64,000 nt of DNA. Origin: Ryuthela nishihirai. Lineage: Eukaryota; Arthropoda; Arachnida; Araneae; Heptathelidae. The stretch spans positions 62,576,446 to 62,640,445 of the forward strand of contig JAWZYU010000013.1 in the NCBI GenBank assembly GCA_038380435.1, written 5' to 3'. The notes beneath the pieces were generated by a model. That model was not told where the DNA came from and searched no databases. It saw only the letters and a program-made list of their open reading frames with translations. Made by a program: the position numbers and the translations under genes. Shown here in pieces: positions 22,481 to 32,945 of this stretch (its first letter is position 1; each line of letters starts with the position of its first letter).

Positions 22481-22656
22481 AAGTTTTTGCCTCCATTATC
22501 TTAAGTTTTTGCCTCGATTATCTTAAGTTTTTGCCTCGATTATCTTAAGTTTTTGCCTCCATTATCTTAAGTTTTTGCCTCCATTATCTTAAGTTTTTGC
22601 CTCCATTATCTTAAGTTTTTGCCTCCATTACCCTAAGTTTTTGCCTAACCCTAACT
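22481..22656 (+). repeat. 22-bp minisatellite, 7 full copies plus a decayed eighth
   Basis: The unit 'aagtttttgcctccattatc' plus 'tt' repeats at 22481, 22503, 22525, 22547, 22569, 22591, 22613 and, degraded, 22635. Copies 2 and 3 have 'cgatta' instead of 'ccatta'. The unit equals the terminal motif of repeat family A, which ends just upstream, so the array was probably born from that repeat's end. Confidence 0.92.
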
Positions 22657-22825
22657 TAATGTTTTCCTTTCCTTAATTGAATTTTCCCAATTAGGTCTGG
22701 CAAACTTATTGATTTGGTCATGCATTGGATATCTTCCCTGTGTAATTACTCTGTCATGTTTCTCTAATTTTTATTTTTCGTTGCATTTTTATTGTACTTT
22801 TGTTGTAAATATTAATATGTATTAA

Positions 22826-23390
22826 GTGTGTTTCTGGAAGTGCCGTGTCCGGATGTGACTCATGCGCTGTTGTTTTCAGGTCCGAGCTGGCTGCCTGCTC
22901 ATGCTGACCAGTCAAAAGATCTTATACGACCATTTACAACTAGCCTCGGGCACGAACAGAGCGTTGGAGATGAGCTGGGCAATAATAAACAGTAGCTTGA
23001 GCATCGCTGTCAAACACGAAGGACGTTTGAACAGACGTCAAAGTGTGCCGCGCTTACTCAAACAAAACCCTTATTGAGAGTCTATGTGAGAATCAAGGTT
23101 CAGTATTTGGGGAACCGAGTACAGTTGTATGTGAACTGTGGTGGGTTCTGTGTGAACCTGATAGTAGGTGAGGTTTTAATATCCTTTCGCCGAATTTGAG
23201 GTCTGTAAATCGAGAATCTGAAAAAGGCAGATCTCTGCCTCATTACATGATTGTTGGCAGCAGCAAATCAGCAAAGGCCTGTGGAGTAGAATGCATCCCC
23301 AGCACGTGATTATATATAAATGTGAATAAACTGTTTCGTCCCTATACAACTCTCGTGCATGAATTGTTGGACATATCTCTGTGCATCACT
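22826..23390 (+). mobile_element. Possible solo LTR with a following primer-binding-like site
   Basis: The stretch has higher GC than its surroundings, a polyadenylation signal ('gtgaataaactg', about 23320) and then, at about 23392, 'ttggcgccgcaag'. TGGCGCC is the usual start of a tRNA primer-binding site in gypsy-type elements. No second LTR, coding region or target duplication was found and the 5' limit is a guess. Confidence 0.35.
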
Positions 23391-24939
23391 TGGCGCCGCA
23401 AGTCTGACGCATATGTCGGTATGGATGTAACACCGCAAACCTGTTATTTCGTTTAAGCAATGGTGAATATAATTAAGGTGCTAAGCGACCTCCTCTGCTA
23501 AAGAGCCATATCTATCTCATTGGAGTCGCAATACGACATTCGGCGTAGTTCAGTTCAGCAGCATGACTAATCATACGTGATTTCATTGATTAGAAGAAGG
23601 AAATGCGTTGTTGCCTTACCAACGATCATCACATTTGATGCAGTTCAAGCAGGATATCTAATTTCATATAAAAATCTGCCTCGTTCCCTTACCATGGTAC
23701 ATTACATATTGCATATTATTTTTGGGACAAAATGAAATCAATCTCGATTCGATAAAGAACAATCGCTGGTCGAAACTGATCCTGTTTAATCAGAAAGTGT
23801 TTTTTTTTTAAGTTATCTTTTTTAAAAGCAGGACAACAAGAAATTTTTCTCTTCACTATAGTTATATTTCATGCATTCTCAAAATAAGTTTAAAATTCAA
23901 AAATCAGTTCCAGAACACTTTTTTTTTATTTTAAATTCGATTTTTTCTTTCTCTCTCCACTGAAACAAATTCAATCAGTTTATAATTTTTATTTTAATTT
24001 TCGTTTGCTAACCCATCAGACACACACTAAATTTCAGAGCTCAAATTTTGAACCCATTTCGCTTTACATCGCTAGATTTCTTACCTCATTTCACTCATTT
24101 TCAAAAATTAGTTTAAGCCAAAGCTTACAAAAAAAATTTAAATTTGTTTTTCAGTCACCCAAAAAACCTAATGTTTTTCTGACTTTTACACACGTTTTTC
24201 ACAGCAAAACAAGAGAAAAATTAAAAAACACAAAATAAACACACCTGTTTCCAAAAATTAAAAAATAACTTCTTGTTATGTCAATGAGATCCTAATCTCG
24301 AAGCTCTATAACTTCTAAAATGATTTTTTTTAAAAAACATATGAGAAGATAATGATATTAATTAAATAAATTAATATATCAATTTCACCCAATATCAGTT
24401 CAGTATTTAATGATAACAATGCCTATCACCAATATTAACTTCAAAAGTAAATTAAAACATAGTAATAAGTATTTTATCAAACTGTTTAATAAATTAAGTA
24501 TGTATTTGAGAAGTTTGTGTAAATAATTCTTTCACCATTCATTAGTTGCGTTAAGTTCCTTAAGACTGTCATTGCCGTTGTTAAATAAAGAAACTTCCAT
24601 AACTAATATACAGAAAGAATGTTGTTGAAAACGACCAAAAAAAACTTAGTTCAGATGTTGTAGAGTGTCGACAATAACTTCCCATTGACATAGCATAGAG
24701 TTGTTCTTTAATTTAAACCAGTGTATTCCCGCATATTAACATAGAATTCTCTATACTTTAGCACTGGCACAAAACTATCATTTGTGATACTACTCACATG
24801 TGGCCCATGATTTTATATCTGATCTGATGGAGGCCATAATTAGTTACCACAATGAAGCTCTCTATAATTAAAAGTCGTGCCTGAGAGTTGGTAAGGCTTG
24901 TAACAATTGGTGTAGAATTGCTTCTGGTGTTTGACAAAA
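23391..24939. other. Intergenic, nothing recognised
   Basis: T-rich tracts occur at 23800-24240. No gene, fold or repeat boundary is supported. Confidence 0.4.
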
Positions 24940-25860
24940 ATTTTTGACAAGCATTTTTGTCTCCTTTCCTCTTTAATTTGGTTATTGATTATGTTATGCG
25001 AAATTCTTTGCAAGGGAAAGATTTTGGACTTAAATGGCCTGGGGACTGAAAATTTATGGTTTAGATTATGCTGATGATTCAGTTCTTTTAGGAAATGATG
25101 TTGATGAGATGAATTATTTCATTAGAGCTGTTGATGAGACTGGTAGTAGAGTAAGTTTGGTGATAAACAGAAAGAAAATTAAAGTGATGAACATAGGTCA
25201 GGCAGGCTGTGGGTCAGTTCATCTGAATGGTTGCACTCTTGCATAGGTGTCTCAGCTTAATTATCTTGGGAATTATGCAACAGATATTGGTGATGTGAGG
25301 CCTGAGATTAACAGACGAATAGGGAATGCTGCTGGGACTTTTAAGAATCTAGTGAGAGTTCTATGAATCATCTAAACTTAAATACTAAAATTAGCCTGTA
25401 TAATAGTTTGATTTTTTATGGGTGAGTTATGGTAGTGAAACGTGACCCTTTGTAAACAAGATAACAGGAAACGTAATGCTTTTGATTCTAGATGCTTAAG
25501 CAGTATCTTGGGCATTAGATGGTCTGACATTGTACGTAATGATGAGGTTAGGGAAAGGTGTCAGCGACCTCCTTTGAGCAGTGTATTGTGCAGAGACTAC
25601 GTTAGTTTGGTCATGTTGCCCGTATGTATAATTAAAGATTACGAATAGGGTTATGAATAGTGTGCCTAAAGGCTGCAGAGAGAGGGGAGACCTAGGATGT
25701 GGTGGGCAGACAATGTCAAAAAGAACCTTGTTAGAATTGGTGTACAGTGGCCAGATGCAACAGATGTAGCTAAGGACAGATATACTTGGAGAACTAAATT
25801 GCACAATATGTTTGGAGCTCTGTATCCCATGGCTGCTTGAAGAGGAGGAGGAGGATGTAT
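24940..25860 (+). mobile_element. 3' part of LINE family B (RT motif C to 3' end)
   Basis: The stretch matches 47860-48735. It reads LSPF-like sequence, then GLDYADDSVLL (RT motif C, intact YADD, about 25060-25095). VDETGSRVSLVINRKK, INRRIGNA and FDSRCLSSILGIRWSD follow, and it ends 'cccatggctgcttgaagagg' with a short GAG repeat. Several frameshifts and stops are present. The 5' part is missing, as in many target-primed insertions. Confidence 0.82.
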
Positions 25861-26253
25861 AAATGTTCGAAACCTATTTGAGGTATACGCTTTAAATTAA
25901 TATCAGTTTTTTTAATATATATATATTTTTTTTCATTTCCTACGAATTTGATCTCAAAACCCCATCATTAATTTTGGAAATCGCTATTTCGAAAATATAA
26001 TAAATTAGGAAAGGTTTGAGAAAGAGTCAGTCAGTTAACCTGATGTACCCACGTTCAAGTCCCCATTGATACTAGTTCTACTCCTTCATTGATACCGGTC
26101 CTTTTCCAAAGAGAAAAAGAGAGTCGTTGTCCGTTGGACGCGACTTTAAAGCATGTCTCACACATGCAAGTGACAACAATATAAGAACTTTAACTAACAC
26201 GTTTAAAAACTTTAATGTGAGGTTCCCATTTGCCTCCTAACAAATCTCTAGTG
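25861..26253. other. Intergenic, nothing recognised
   Basis: Low-complexity AT sequence at 25905-25935. The 8 bp at its end (26246-26253) are the left target duplication of the following MITE. Confidence 0.4.
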
Positions 26254-26460
26254 TAAGGGTTCTCAACGTGGGTACGCGGTAAAAAATTTTGAGGTACGCC
26301 GTGAGACCTCAAAAAGTCGCTAGATATATGTTATATATATATTTTATTTTATTCCCATTATTATACTATAACTATAGTTTTATCTATCTATACAAGGGGT
26401 ACTCCAGTTACATACACCTTTCCAGGGGGTACGTAAAGTATAAAAGGTTGAGAACCACTG
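26254..26460. mobile_element. hAT-type MITE, 207 bp, perfect 8-bp target duplication
   Basis: The 8-mer CTCTAGTG occurs on both sides (26246-26253 and 26461-26468). The right end read inward is CAGTGGTTCTCAACC, the classic end of many hAT non-autonomous elements, and the left end is a slightly degraded form (TAAGGGTTCTCAACG). The interior is AT-rich and non-coding. Confidence 0.92.
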
Positions 26461-26799
26461 CTCTAGTGGATTTCCTTTCTGGACTTGGATCATTTGATCT
26501 GCCTATTTAGCAAATTTTATGCATAAAACCTCCGCTTACAGGTAAGAAGAGAACTCGTATGAAATAAAGAAGGTAAACTGTTTCTACACCGAGGAGTAGT
26601 TAAGTGAGTTTCAATTTCGGGTTTATTATAGTGTAATCAGAAGAAGATGAAAACTCAACTAATTTATAATTTTTTTACGGAAGCAATCAGTTTTCATTTG
26701 ATCAAATTACAGCATAATTCATTACAAGAGATGTTGAAAATATCATCTATCTGCAAGGAAACATGACTGAATCGTTTTTTTTTCTTCAAACGTTAGAGG

Positions 26800-27090
26800 A
26801 AATTTATTGAATAGAATGTAGAATGTCGAATGGAAGTTTGCAGTGGTCCGAGGACGTTTATTGTAGAGAATTTCCTTTAAGAATCCCCATAAGCAAAAAA
26901 CTCAAGGAGTCAAATCAGATGATCTCGACGTCTATAGTTTTTAAAGATCGATCTGTCATCAAAATATTCTCACAAATTTTCAACATCTCGTTGGATGTGT
27001 GAGCCATTGTTTCATCTTGTTGAAATAACCAAACGTATGCTCCATAGCATCCATCTGCTGCACAAATAATTCTTCCGAGTTCAGATTGGT
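26800..27090 (-). pseudogene. Mariner-like transposase catalytic-core relic
   Basis: On the minus strand, starting near 27080, one reading gives FQQDETMAHTSNEMLKI followed by a degraded block and, after a frameshift, SSDLTP and CLWGFLKEILYNKR near 26880. FQQDxxxAHT and SPDLTPxDFFLWG hold the second and third catalytic Asp of this family. It has no visible TIRs. It is probably from the same family as the fragments at 3137 and 27984. Confidence 0.72.
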
Positions 27091-27877
27091 GTATAGCTGT
27101 GAATTCATGGTTTATTCGGAAATTAACTCGTAAAATAATGTAATTTTTCGAAATTGGTCAGAGTACGCCAATTGTTTTGATCATGTAAAAGAATTTCAAG
27201 AATTATTTCAGGTTTCTGTGTGATACTTCATCAATAATGAAGGCAGTAAATTTTGGCAGTATGTTTTGACGAGTGTTTCACATGAGAGATTAAGAATTTA
27301 TTTAAAATTAATTTTTCTTGCATCCATTAAATAATGTTTGAAAGATAGTAAACAAGAAAAACATTACATTTGAATTTTTGAGTGAATTTAGATTTCTCGA
27401 CGTTTAAAGTTTTCTATTCAGACTACTGAATTTTAAATTTTTATTTTGTTGTTTCGAAAGTAGTATTATTTAATATAGACGGTTTTGTGATGTATCAAAC
27501 AGACTAACCATACTAAAATTAATTTAAATTTAATTGCTTAAGAGTTTAAAAAATATTACGCGAATTTAAGATTGGAGTTAAATGTAAGAAAACGAAAAAA
27601 ATGCATTAAAATAATTACTTTGTTTATGCAATTTTGTCAACTCTCATCAGTTTCGCCAAATGATGTAGTATGAATAAAATAAATAAAAATGAAATGAACT
27701 TGAAAACCAGATAATTTGGTTTCAGTTTAAAATACAATATGTTGCACAAAAATGCACAAAACACAGGAATTTCTCGGCAAGGGAGAAAAGAGTAATATAT
27801 TTGAATGATCGCATATTTGTAGTTGAATATGTGCAGATATATTAATACAACAGTATTGCATAACAATTTGCAATATA
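27091..27877. other. Intergenic, nothing recognised
   Basis: AT-rich DNA; an N-terminal part of the relic just before it may be hidden at 27091-27300 but I cannot read it reliably. Confidence 0.35.
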
Positions 27878-28441
27878 CAGGGTGATTCAAAAAGATGGAC
27901 ACAATTTCAATTGGTTATATTTCCTGAAGTATACGTTTTATTTGAATTCTGTAAATTATATTTGATTATACACACATTAAAATTTATAGATGCAGTAGTC
28001 CAAGTTCTCTACTCGCTCTACGGGTAGACTTCATTGGGCTACGCTCAAAACTCACTCGCATACGCTCCACGTTCTCCTCCGATACACGCGGTCGGCCCGG
28101 GCTTTTACCCTTACATAGAGAGACAGTTTCATCAGATTGTTTATTCCAACGACAAATGCTTCTCCTCGTTGGAGGTTCAATGTTAAACTTACGACGAAAT
28201 GCACGCTGCACCGCAGTCGCAGACTCACTTTTACTGAACTCATGAGTGCAAAAAATCTGGTGTTGCATAGTAGTCATCTTGCTTACAACTGACGCTGCTG
28301 TGCTGCGCTAGAGTGCTCTAGCGGTAGTATTCGAAACTTTATAACATCCTCTTTCAAATGTAATTTACATATTTCAAATAAAACGTATTGTTCAGGAAAT
28401 ATAACCAATTGAAATTGTGTCCATCTTTTTGAATCACCCTG
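27878..28441 (-). mobile_element. Mariner-type deletion derivative, 564 bp, 88-bp TIRs
   Basis: The inverted ends (27878-27965 and 28354-28441) are almost identical. They start CAGGGTGATTCAAAAAG and are flanked by TA (27876-27877 and 28442-28443). The interior keeps only the N-terminal DNA-binding domain of a transposase on the minus strand. Arm identity implies recent mobility. Confidence 0.93.
27984..28277 (-). pseudogene. Transposase N-terminal HTH domain (DUF4817-like), truncated
   Basis: The 97-codon open frame MTTMQHQIFCTHEFSKSESA carries on with TAVQRAFRRKFNIEPPTR, GKSPGRPRVSEENVERMR and SPMKSTRRASRELGL. This is the helix-turn-helix region (DUF4817 type) that leads many arthropod mariner-like transposases. 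It ends shortly after RELGL where the deletion begins; the catalytic part is missing. The domain is intact enough to bind TIRs in principle and could act as a competitor of full transposase, though that is speculation. Confidence 0.85.
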
Positions 28442-29440
28442 TATATATATATATCTGTTGCGAAAAGATGATTCACTTGCAAGAAAAAGTTTTTTAATTG
28501 TTAATATCTAGTCTAAACACCATATTTACAAAATCATACAATTTGTCTCTGTTATTACACAAATACTATGTAGATAGAAAATTCCTTCGAAATTGATCAT
28601 GGATTACCTGGTGAAATTATTGGCATATCCGAAGAGAATTGATCCTGAATAAAATTTAAGTATAATGATAATATTTGTCTCGATATCTGTTCCGTTATAA
28701 TATTGCATTATAACTTAAAAACTCAAAACGAATCCAAAGAATTTTGTTTCACACATTGCATATATAATGCCTTTATATGAAAATCGGCTTAAAAGTTTTT
28801 ATATTTAATTTTAATTTTAGGATACTAAAACTGGGTACGAAATGTTTTGATACTCATTCTATTTTCAATAATGCGATCGAAAATAAACTGTGTTCGATTT
28901 TTCATTTTACACCGTCAGTGGCAAAAGCTTGAAAATTATATTCCCGAAATATAAAATTACTGAAAAAATAACATAAATATTATTTTTGTTCTAAGTAATC
29001 GTTATATGATAATTCTCAATAGTAAAGGCTTTTAAAATAGATTTGCTGAATAAAATGCTATAAAAAAAGACGTGTATATTTTAATTCAGGAGCTATCACC
29101 AGTAAAAAGTTTAAAATCTCGTTTGCGAAAATATATCCCGTATAAAAGGAAAAGAATGTTATTTTCTGAAGTATACTTGAAAATGTTTCCATGACTGTAA
29201 GTTCACGTTGGTGAGATCCGAATTCGCCAGTCAATCTAACACGGCCTTCCTAGTATAGTGTTTCTCTTTAAAAGCTTCAGTTTTAAACGTAATAGGTACT
29301 GTCGCTCAAAAAAGTATCCGAACAGCTAGTAGTTAATCTAATCAACAGATGTATAAAATTGGACATCATATTAGTAACAAGATTATTCTCTCATATATAA
29401 ATGTTTAAGCTTTTAGTAAAGAGATATGACTACTATTTTC
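28442..29440. other. Intergenic, nothing recognised
   Basis: A (TA)n stretch follows the MITE. The rest is AT-rich DNA. Confidence 0.4.
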
Positions 29441-30355
29441 TTCTAGAAGTGAAGTAGGTCAGAACAGAAACAGTCTGACATCTTATGAGGTCACCTAGAT
29501 GGAGAACTCTGACGTACAGAATTAATCTATCTGGTGGAAGAATGATGTATACTAGAGATGAGTTCGAGCTCAATTTTTAGAGACCGCGCCCTCCTGAGAA
29601 GGAAGTTAAAGAGATCGAGTGCACTCGAGCCCGAAACATTTCGACAATTGTTGAGCCCGAACAGAATTTAGAGAAAACATTTCTCTGACGCATCTTAAAG
29701 CATATAAATGGAAATTTATGTCGCAAATTGTTTTTGTATCCTTTATGTTATATTAAAATAATTATAAATTGGTTTGTAACAAAATGAAAATGTTAGGTAT
29801 ATTTGGAACGAAAAATATTAGAAATGCTATCAGAAACTGAAAGTTCATGGGTAACATCGTTATAAACGCAAAGAGCCATTCATTTATTGAAGATAAAGAA
29901 TACGTAAAGAATAATCAAAAGTCACATGCTGCTTATTTTTACTCACTAAAGACTGATTAAAAAGTTAAAAGTATAAGAAAAAAACACATTTTACGGCTTT
30001 ACGTTTTTTCTTTCACAATTACAATTACAATTCGAAAGATATGTCCATTTTTTCTTACATTAAAAGAATCCTTAAAAGATATTTTACATTTTACTCATAG
30101 AGGAAATAGTTTTCAAAGATACTCATTGCTTATATAAGAGCAAAATATTAATTAATTTATGGTACGTCAAAATATATAATAATACGATAACAGTAACAAT
30201 TATGATATATCAATGGAATAAAAACAAATCAGCATTTAATTTATGATATACTGATAACATATAATAACACAAGAGAATAAAAATACAAAGCTGTCTCTAA
30301 ATACTTATCAGCAATTAAGTCATTTGGACTTGACACAATTAATGCACTGTAATCT
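29441..30355. other. Downstream flank of receptor copy 3
   Basis: Bases 29455-29550 match 4797-4890 downstream of receptor copy 1. A G/C-richer block at 29560-29650 with repeated 'cgagc' words is unexplained. The rest is AT-rich with no gene. Confidence 0.4.
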
Positions 30356-31528
30356 TTATAGCCCAGTTGTAATATTCATACAACAGTCACATGACACCGC
30401 ATATTTTGTTATTTCATCGTCTGTTGTCATTCGCATCTGAACGATAACGATGACATAACTCAGAGTGACCCCGACGGCAGAAATAAAATACCCACGAGTC
30501 AGGGGAAACATTTTCCACGCTGTCATCTGAATATTTGATGTTGTTATTAGATTCACAACAGTCTGACACTGAGCATGCAGACTGATATCTGAAGGGGAAG
30601 CTTCTTCGATGGCGTGCATCACAAATGGGCTTATCTCTCTGGCTTTATCTCGAACCAAGGAGGCGAAGTACGAGATACCAGCTAGCACTGCAAAATCTAG
30701 TAACACTTCTTCACACAAAACAAACGGTGCTAGGAAGTCAATGATTGCCCAATCGGTAAATAGATATGCAGATATCGCACAGCATACTCTGATGAAGACT
30801 CCAGTTACGGTAAGAAATGCAGGAAAGCAAAATATATCATCTGCAGTTGCTGATATCTTCGATAAGATTTCAAATCTTCTCCCAATGGCCTGAATGTTTC
30901 TTGGCAATATAGTTCTTTTCAAAGTAGCTATTTGAAGTTCTCTGTTGATGGTAATGAACATAGCTTCCAAAAGGCAACACATATGGCAATATTTCATAAC
31001 GTTGGCAAATAAATTGATAACATACAAACTGATGTTAACTGTACGATAAATGTAAGTGATTGAGTCGGAATTAAATACTAAGAAATCGTTTGAAACTCGC
31101 CCTTTCTTCACTTCAGCAATCCACGAAGGAATGCATACCACAATCATCACTAAACACATTACTGAATAGACCAGAAAGTTTATAAGCAGAAAATTAATCA
31201 TACGCACCGTATTGATAGGATGTTTCAAACGAGTTTTACAGTTCTCTGAGACAAGAGTATGAGATAATTTCCTGATTTCTTTCCATTGTAAAATAAAGGA
31301 ATTGGTTATCAAAGCACTCATTGTCACACTGGAGATATGATTGATTTCATAGAACTTTTCTTCCGTGATCACGAAACGGTAGAAACTAAAACACCACATT
31401 GTATTGATTGTAAGCAACAACTGAAATCTCCAGATAGACCACAATAATCGAACTCTCTTCGAATGCTTATGCCGAGACAGAGGAATTCCATAAAAAACAA
31501 GCAAGTGTCTGAAACAGGCGTCGAACAT
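30356..31528 (-). CDS. Gustatory receptor-like 7TM chemoreceptor, copy 3 (intact)
   Basis: Starting at MFDACFRHLLVFYGIPL this protein has exactly 390 residues, the same as copy 2. The open frame continues upstream to an earlier M at 31672. I reject that start because it is only about 25 nt from the TATA-like box and the extra codons contain stops in the paralogues. Seven hydrophobic spans lie at the same positions as in copy 2. The C-terminus FPLTRGYFISAVGVTLSYVI...VQM fits the gustatory receptor signature. The same roughly 25-residue tail ends in CCMNITT. Best-conserved regions between copies are HSKRVRLLWS at the N-terminus, ADDIFCFPAF before TM5, and CQTVVNLITTSN to the end of TM7. Expected to sit in the membrane of sensory neurons as a ligand-gated channel subunit; the ligand is unknown. 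Confidence 0.9.
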   Translation of the reverse strand: MFDACFRHLLVFYGIPLSRHKHSKRVRLLWSIWRFQLLLTINTMWCFSFYRFVITEEKFYEINHISSVTMSALITNSFILQWKEIRKLSHTLVSENCKTRLKHPINTVRMINFLLINFLVYSVMCLVMIVVCIPSWIAEVKKGRVSNDFLVFNSDSITYIYRTVNISLYVINLFANVMKYCHMCCLLEAMFITINRELQIATLKRTILPRNIQAIGRRFEILSKISATADDIFCFPAFLTVTGVFIRVCCAISAYLFTDWAIIDFLAPFVLCEEVLLDFAVLAGISYFASLVRDKAREISPFVMHAIEEASPSDISLHAQCQTVVNLITTSNIQMTAWKMFPLTRGYFISAVGVTLSYVIVIVQMRMTTDDEITKYAVSCDCCMNITTGL

Positions 31529-31629
31529 TGTTGTTTGTACGTGAAAGGGTTCACTGGTAAGATGAAGGTTTGGAGGTGGTCTCTTACTGACAGACTTACA
31601 GAATATAGAAAATAAATGGTGGGAAACTA

Positions 31630-32000
31630 CAGACAGCTGTCTCTTCCAGTGACCAGTTACGAAATGACACAATAGCTAGCAGCCGTTTACTTAAATTTAT
31701 AGATCTGATCGATAATTGGACAATTTCCGCTAGTGGAGATTGTGTGGTTATTCTATATATACACAGCATGATGACTTGAAACTTTGACCTTCAGAGTATT
31801 ATTATGGTTTTCAGATCTAAAATAGTAAACTCTACTCTTTGCGGAAAGTGTATCGTAAGTGTTTTGTTATATTTTCCAATAATATATGTCTGATATATAT
31901 TAGTAGTTTTCAAAAAATTAAGTTTTCATGTAGTGGTTTCGGCACTTTTCACACTGTTAAGAAATGGTTTCACACTGTTAAGAAATGAAAAATTCGTTAT
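31630..32000 (-). promoter_or_regulatory. Conserved upstream region of receptor copy 3
   Basis: The blocks 'gatcgataattgg', 'caatttccgc', 'acacagcatgatgacttg' and 'ttcagagtattat' occur in the same order and spacing as in the other two copies. Sequence similarity continues to about 32000 ('tgtagtggtttcggcac', compare 'gtgtagtgctttcacc' near 22056). Confidence 0.5.
31695..31701 (-). promoter_or_regulatory. TATA box of receptor copy 3
   Basis: TATAAAT on the minus strand in the context 'gatctataaatttaag', 167 nt before the chosen ATG (166 in copy 2, 171 in copy 1). Conserved placement supports both the promoter and the choice of start codon. Confidence 0.6.
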
Positions 32001-32756
32001 GACACTGTTTTTTAAACTGTGTAGTACACAGAGTTAGGTCAAGTGAACGTACTGTCCGCAATGTTGGACTAACTGATGACCCTAACATTGGGGAATTATT
32101 GTGATAGACTCTGGTGCTAAATACGTTTCATTTGAAGGTCATCATGTAGGTCGCCAATGTATCGTGATTGAATACGTAGCATGTCTCGTACGTTGTGACT
32201 GTTAGAATAAGAATGGATCAATGATGAATGTGGTGATAAAATCACACCCAATTTGCAGCCGTATGTGAATGCAAATACTTCAGTGAATACAATACTTTGC
32301 GTGGGCTTCCTTTTCTTTAATACAGAAGTTTTGAATCTTATTTCGACCATTTAACAAAGATATCGACTTCATCCTTTAAAGGATGTTTCATGGCCATTTA
32401 TCGATCTCCATTCATTGACAGTAAATGTCAAATTGGAAATTGACAATTGGAATTGACAATTGGAAATTGACAGTAAATGTCAAATGAGATACCCTGTGTC
32501 CACTTTGCATCTTTGGGTAATGTGAAGTTTGTAAAGGCATTACGCATCTTTCCTTACTGTGACATATTATATATCTACCTGTCCTGCAGAAACATTTGCA
32601 CTGGTGCCTACACATGGATTTTGATTTGATAGCTCTACAGTCCCAGTGGCAATAAACTTAAGCTCAGCTGGTTGCGCTGATTTTCTCTCTCATCAGAGTA
32701 TAATAGTGAAATTTCATGCTTCCTCAAAACTTTCTGTCATCCTGCATGTAGTATAT
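32001..32756. other. Intergenic with a small nested repeat
   Basis: At 32418-32484 'attggaaattgaca' and 'gacagtaaatgtcaaat' recur in a compact direct/inverted arrangement. Nothing else is recognised. Confidence 0.4.
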
Positions 32757-32945
32757 GGTGGTGGTCGAGTGGCTAACGTGCTTGGCTACTGATCAAAGCA
32801 ACCTGAGTTCGAGTCCCAGATAAAGCATACGAGTTGGTGTTGCTTCTCTGCAAATGTCTCACCTTCCTTAAAAGCCTTCTACCATGACATATAAACTAGC
32901 AGGCTCCTATCAGATCTTTGTGGTAAGCAGTTTTTGAGGAGGTCA
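32757..32945 (+). repeat. tRNA-derived SINE family 1, copy 1
   Basis: The A-box-like 'tggtcgagtggctaacgtgc' and B-box-like 'gagttcgagtccc' lie at tRNA spacing. They are followed by a shared body ('ctgcaaatgtctcaccttcc', 'ggctcctatcagatctttgt') and the end 'ggtaagcagtttttgagg'. It matches 35528. Confidence 0.82.

Noticed and set aside
22481..22656. A CRISPR-like array from the 22-bp repeats
   Set aside because: There are no spacers; units abut directly, and the DNA is eukaryotic.
31529..31672. Upstream start (31672) for receptor copy 3, adding 48 residues
   Set aside because: The equivalent region in copies 1 and 2 contains stops, the resulting length would differ from copy 2, and the start would lie almost at the expected transcription start given the TATA box.
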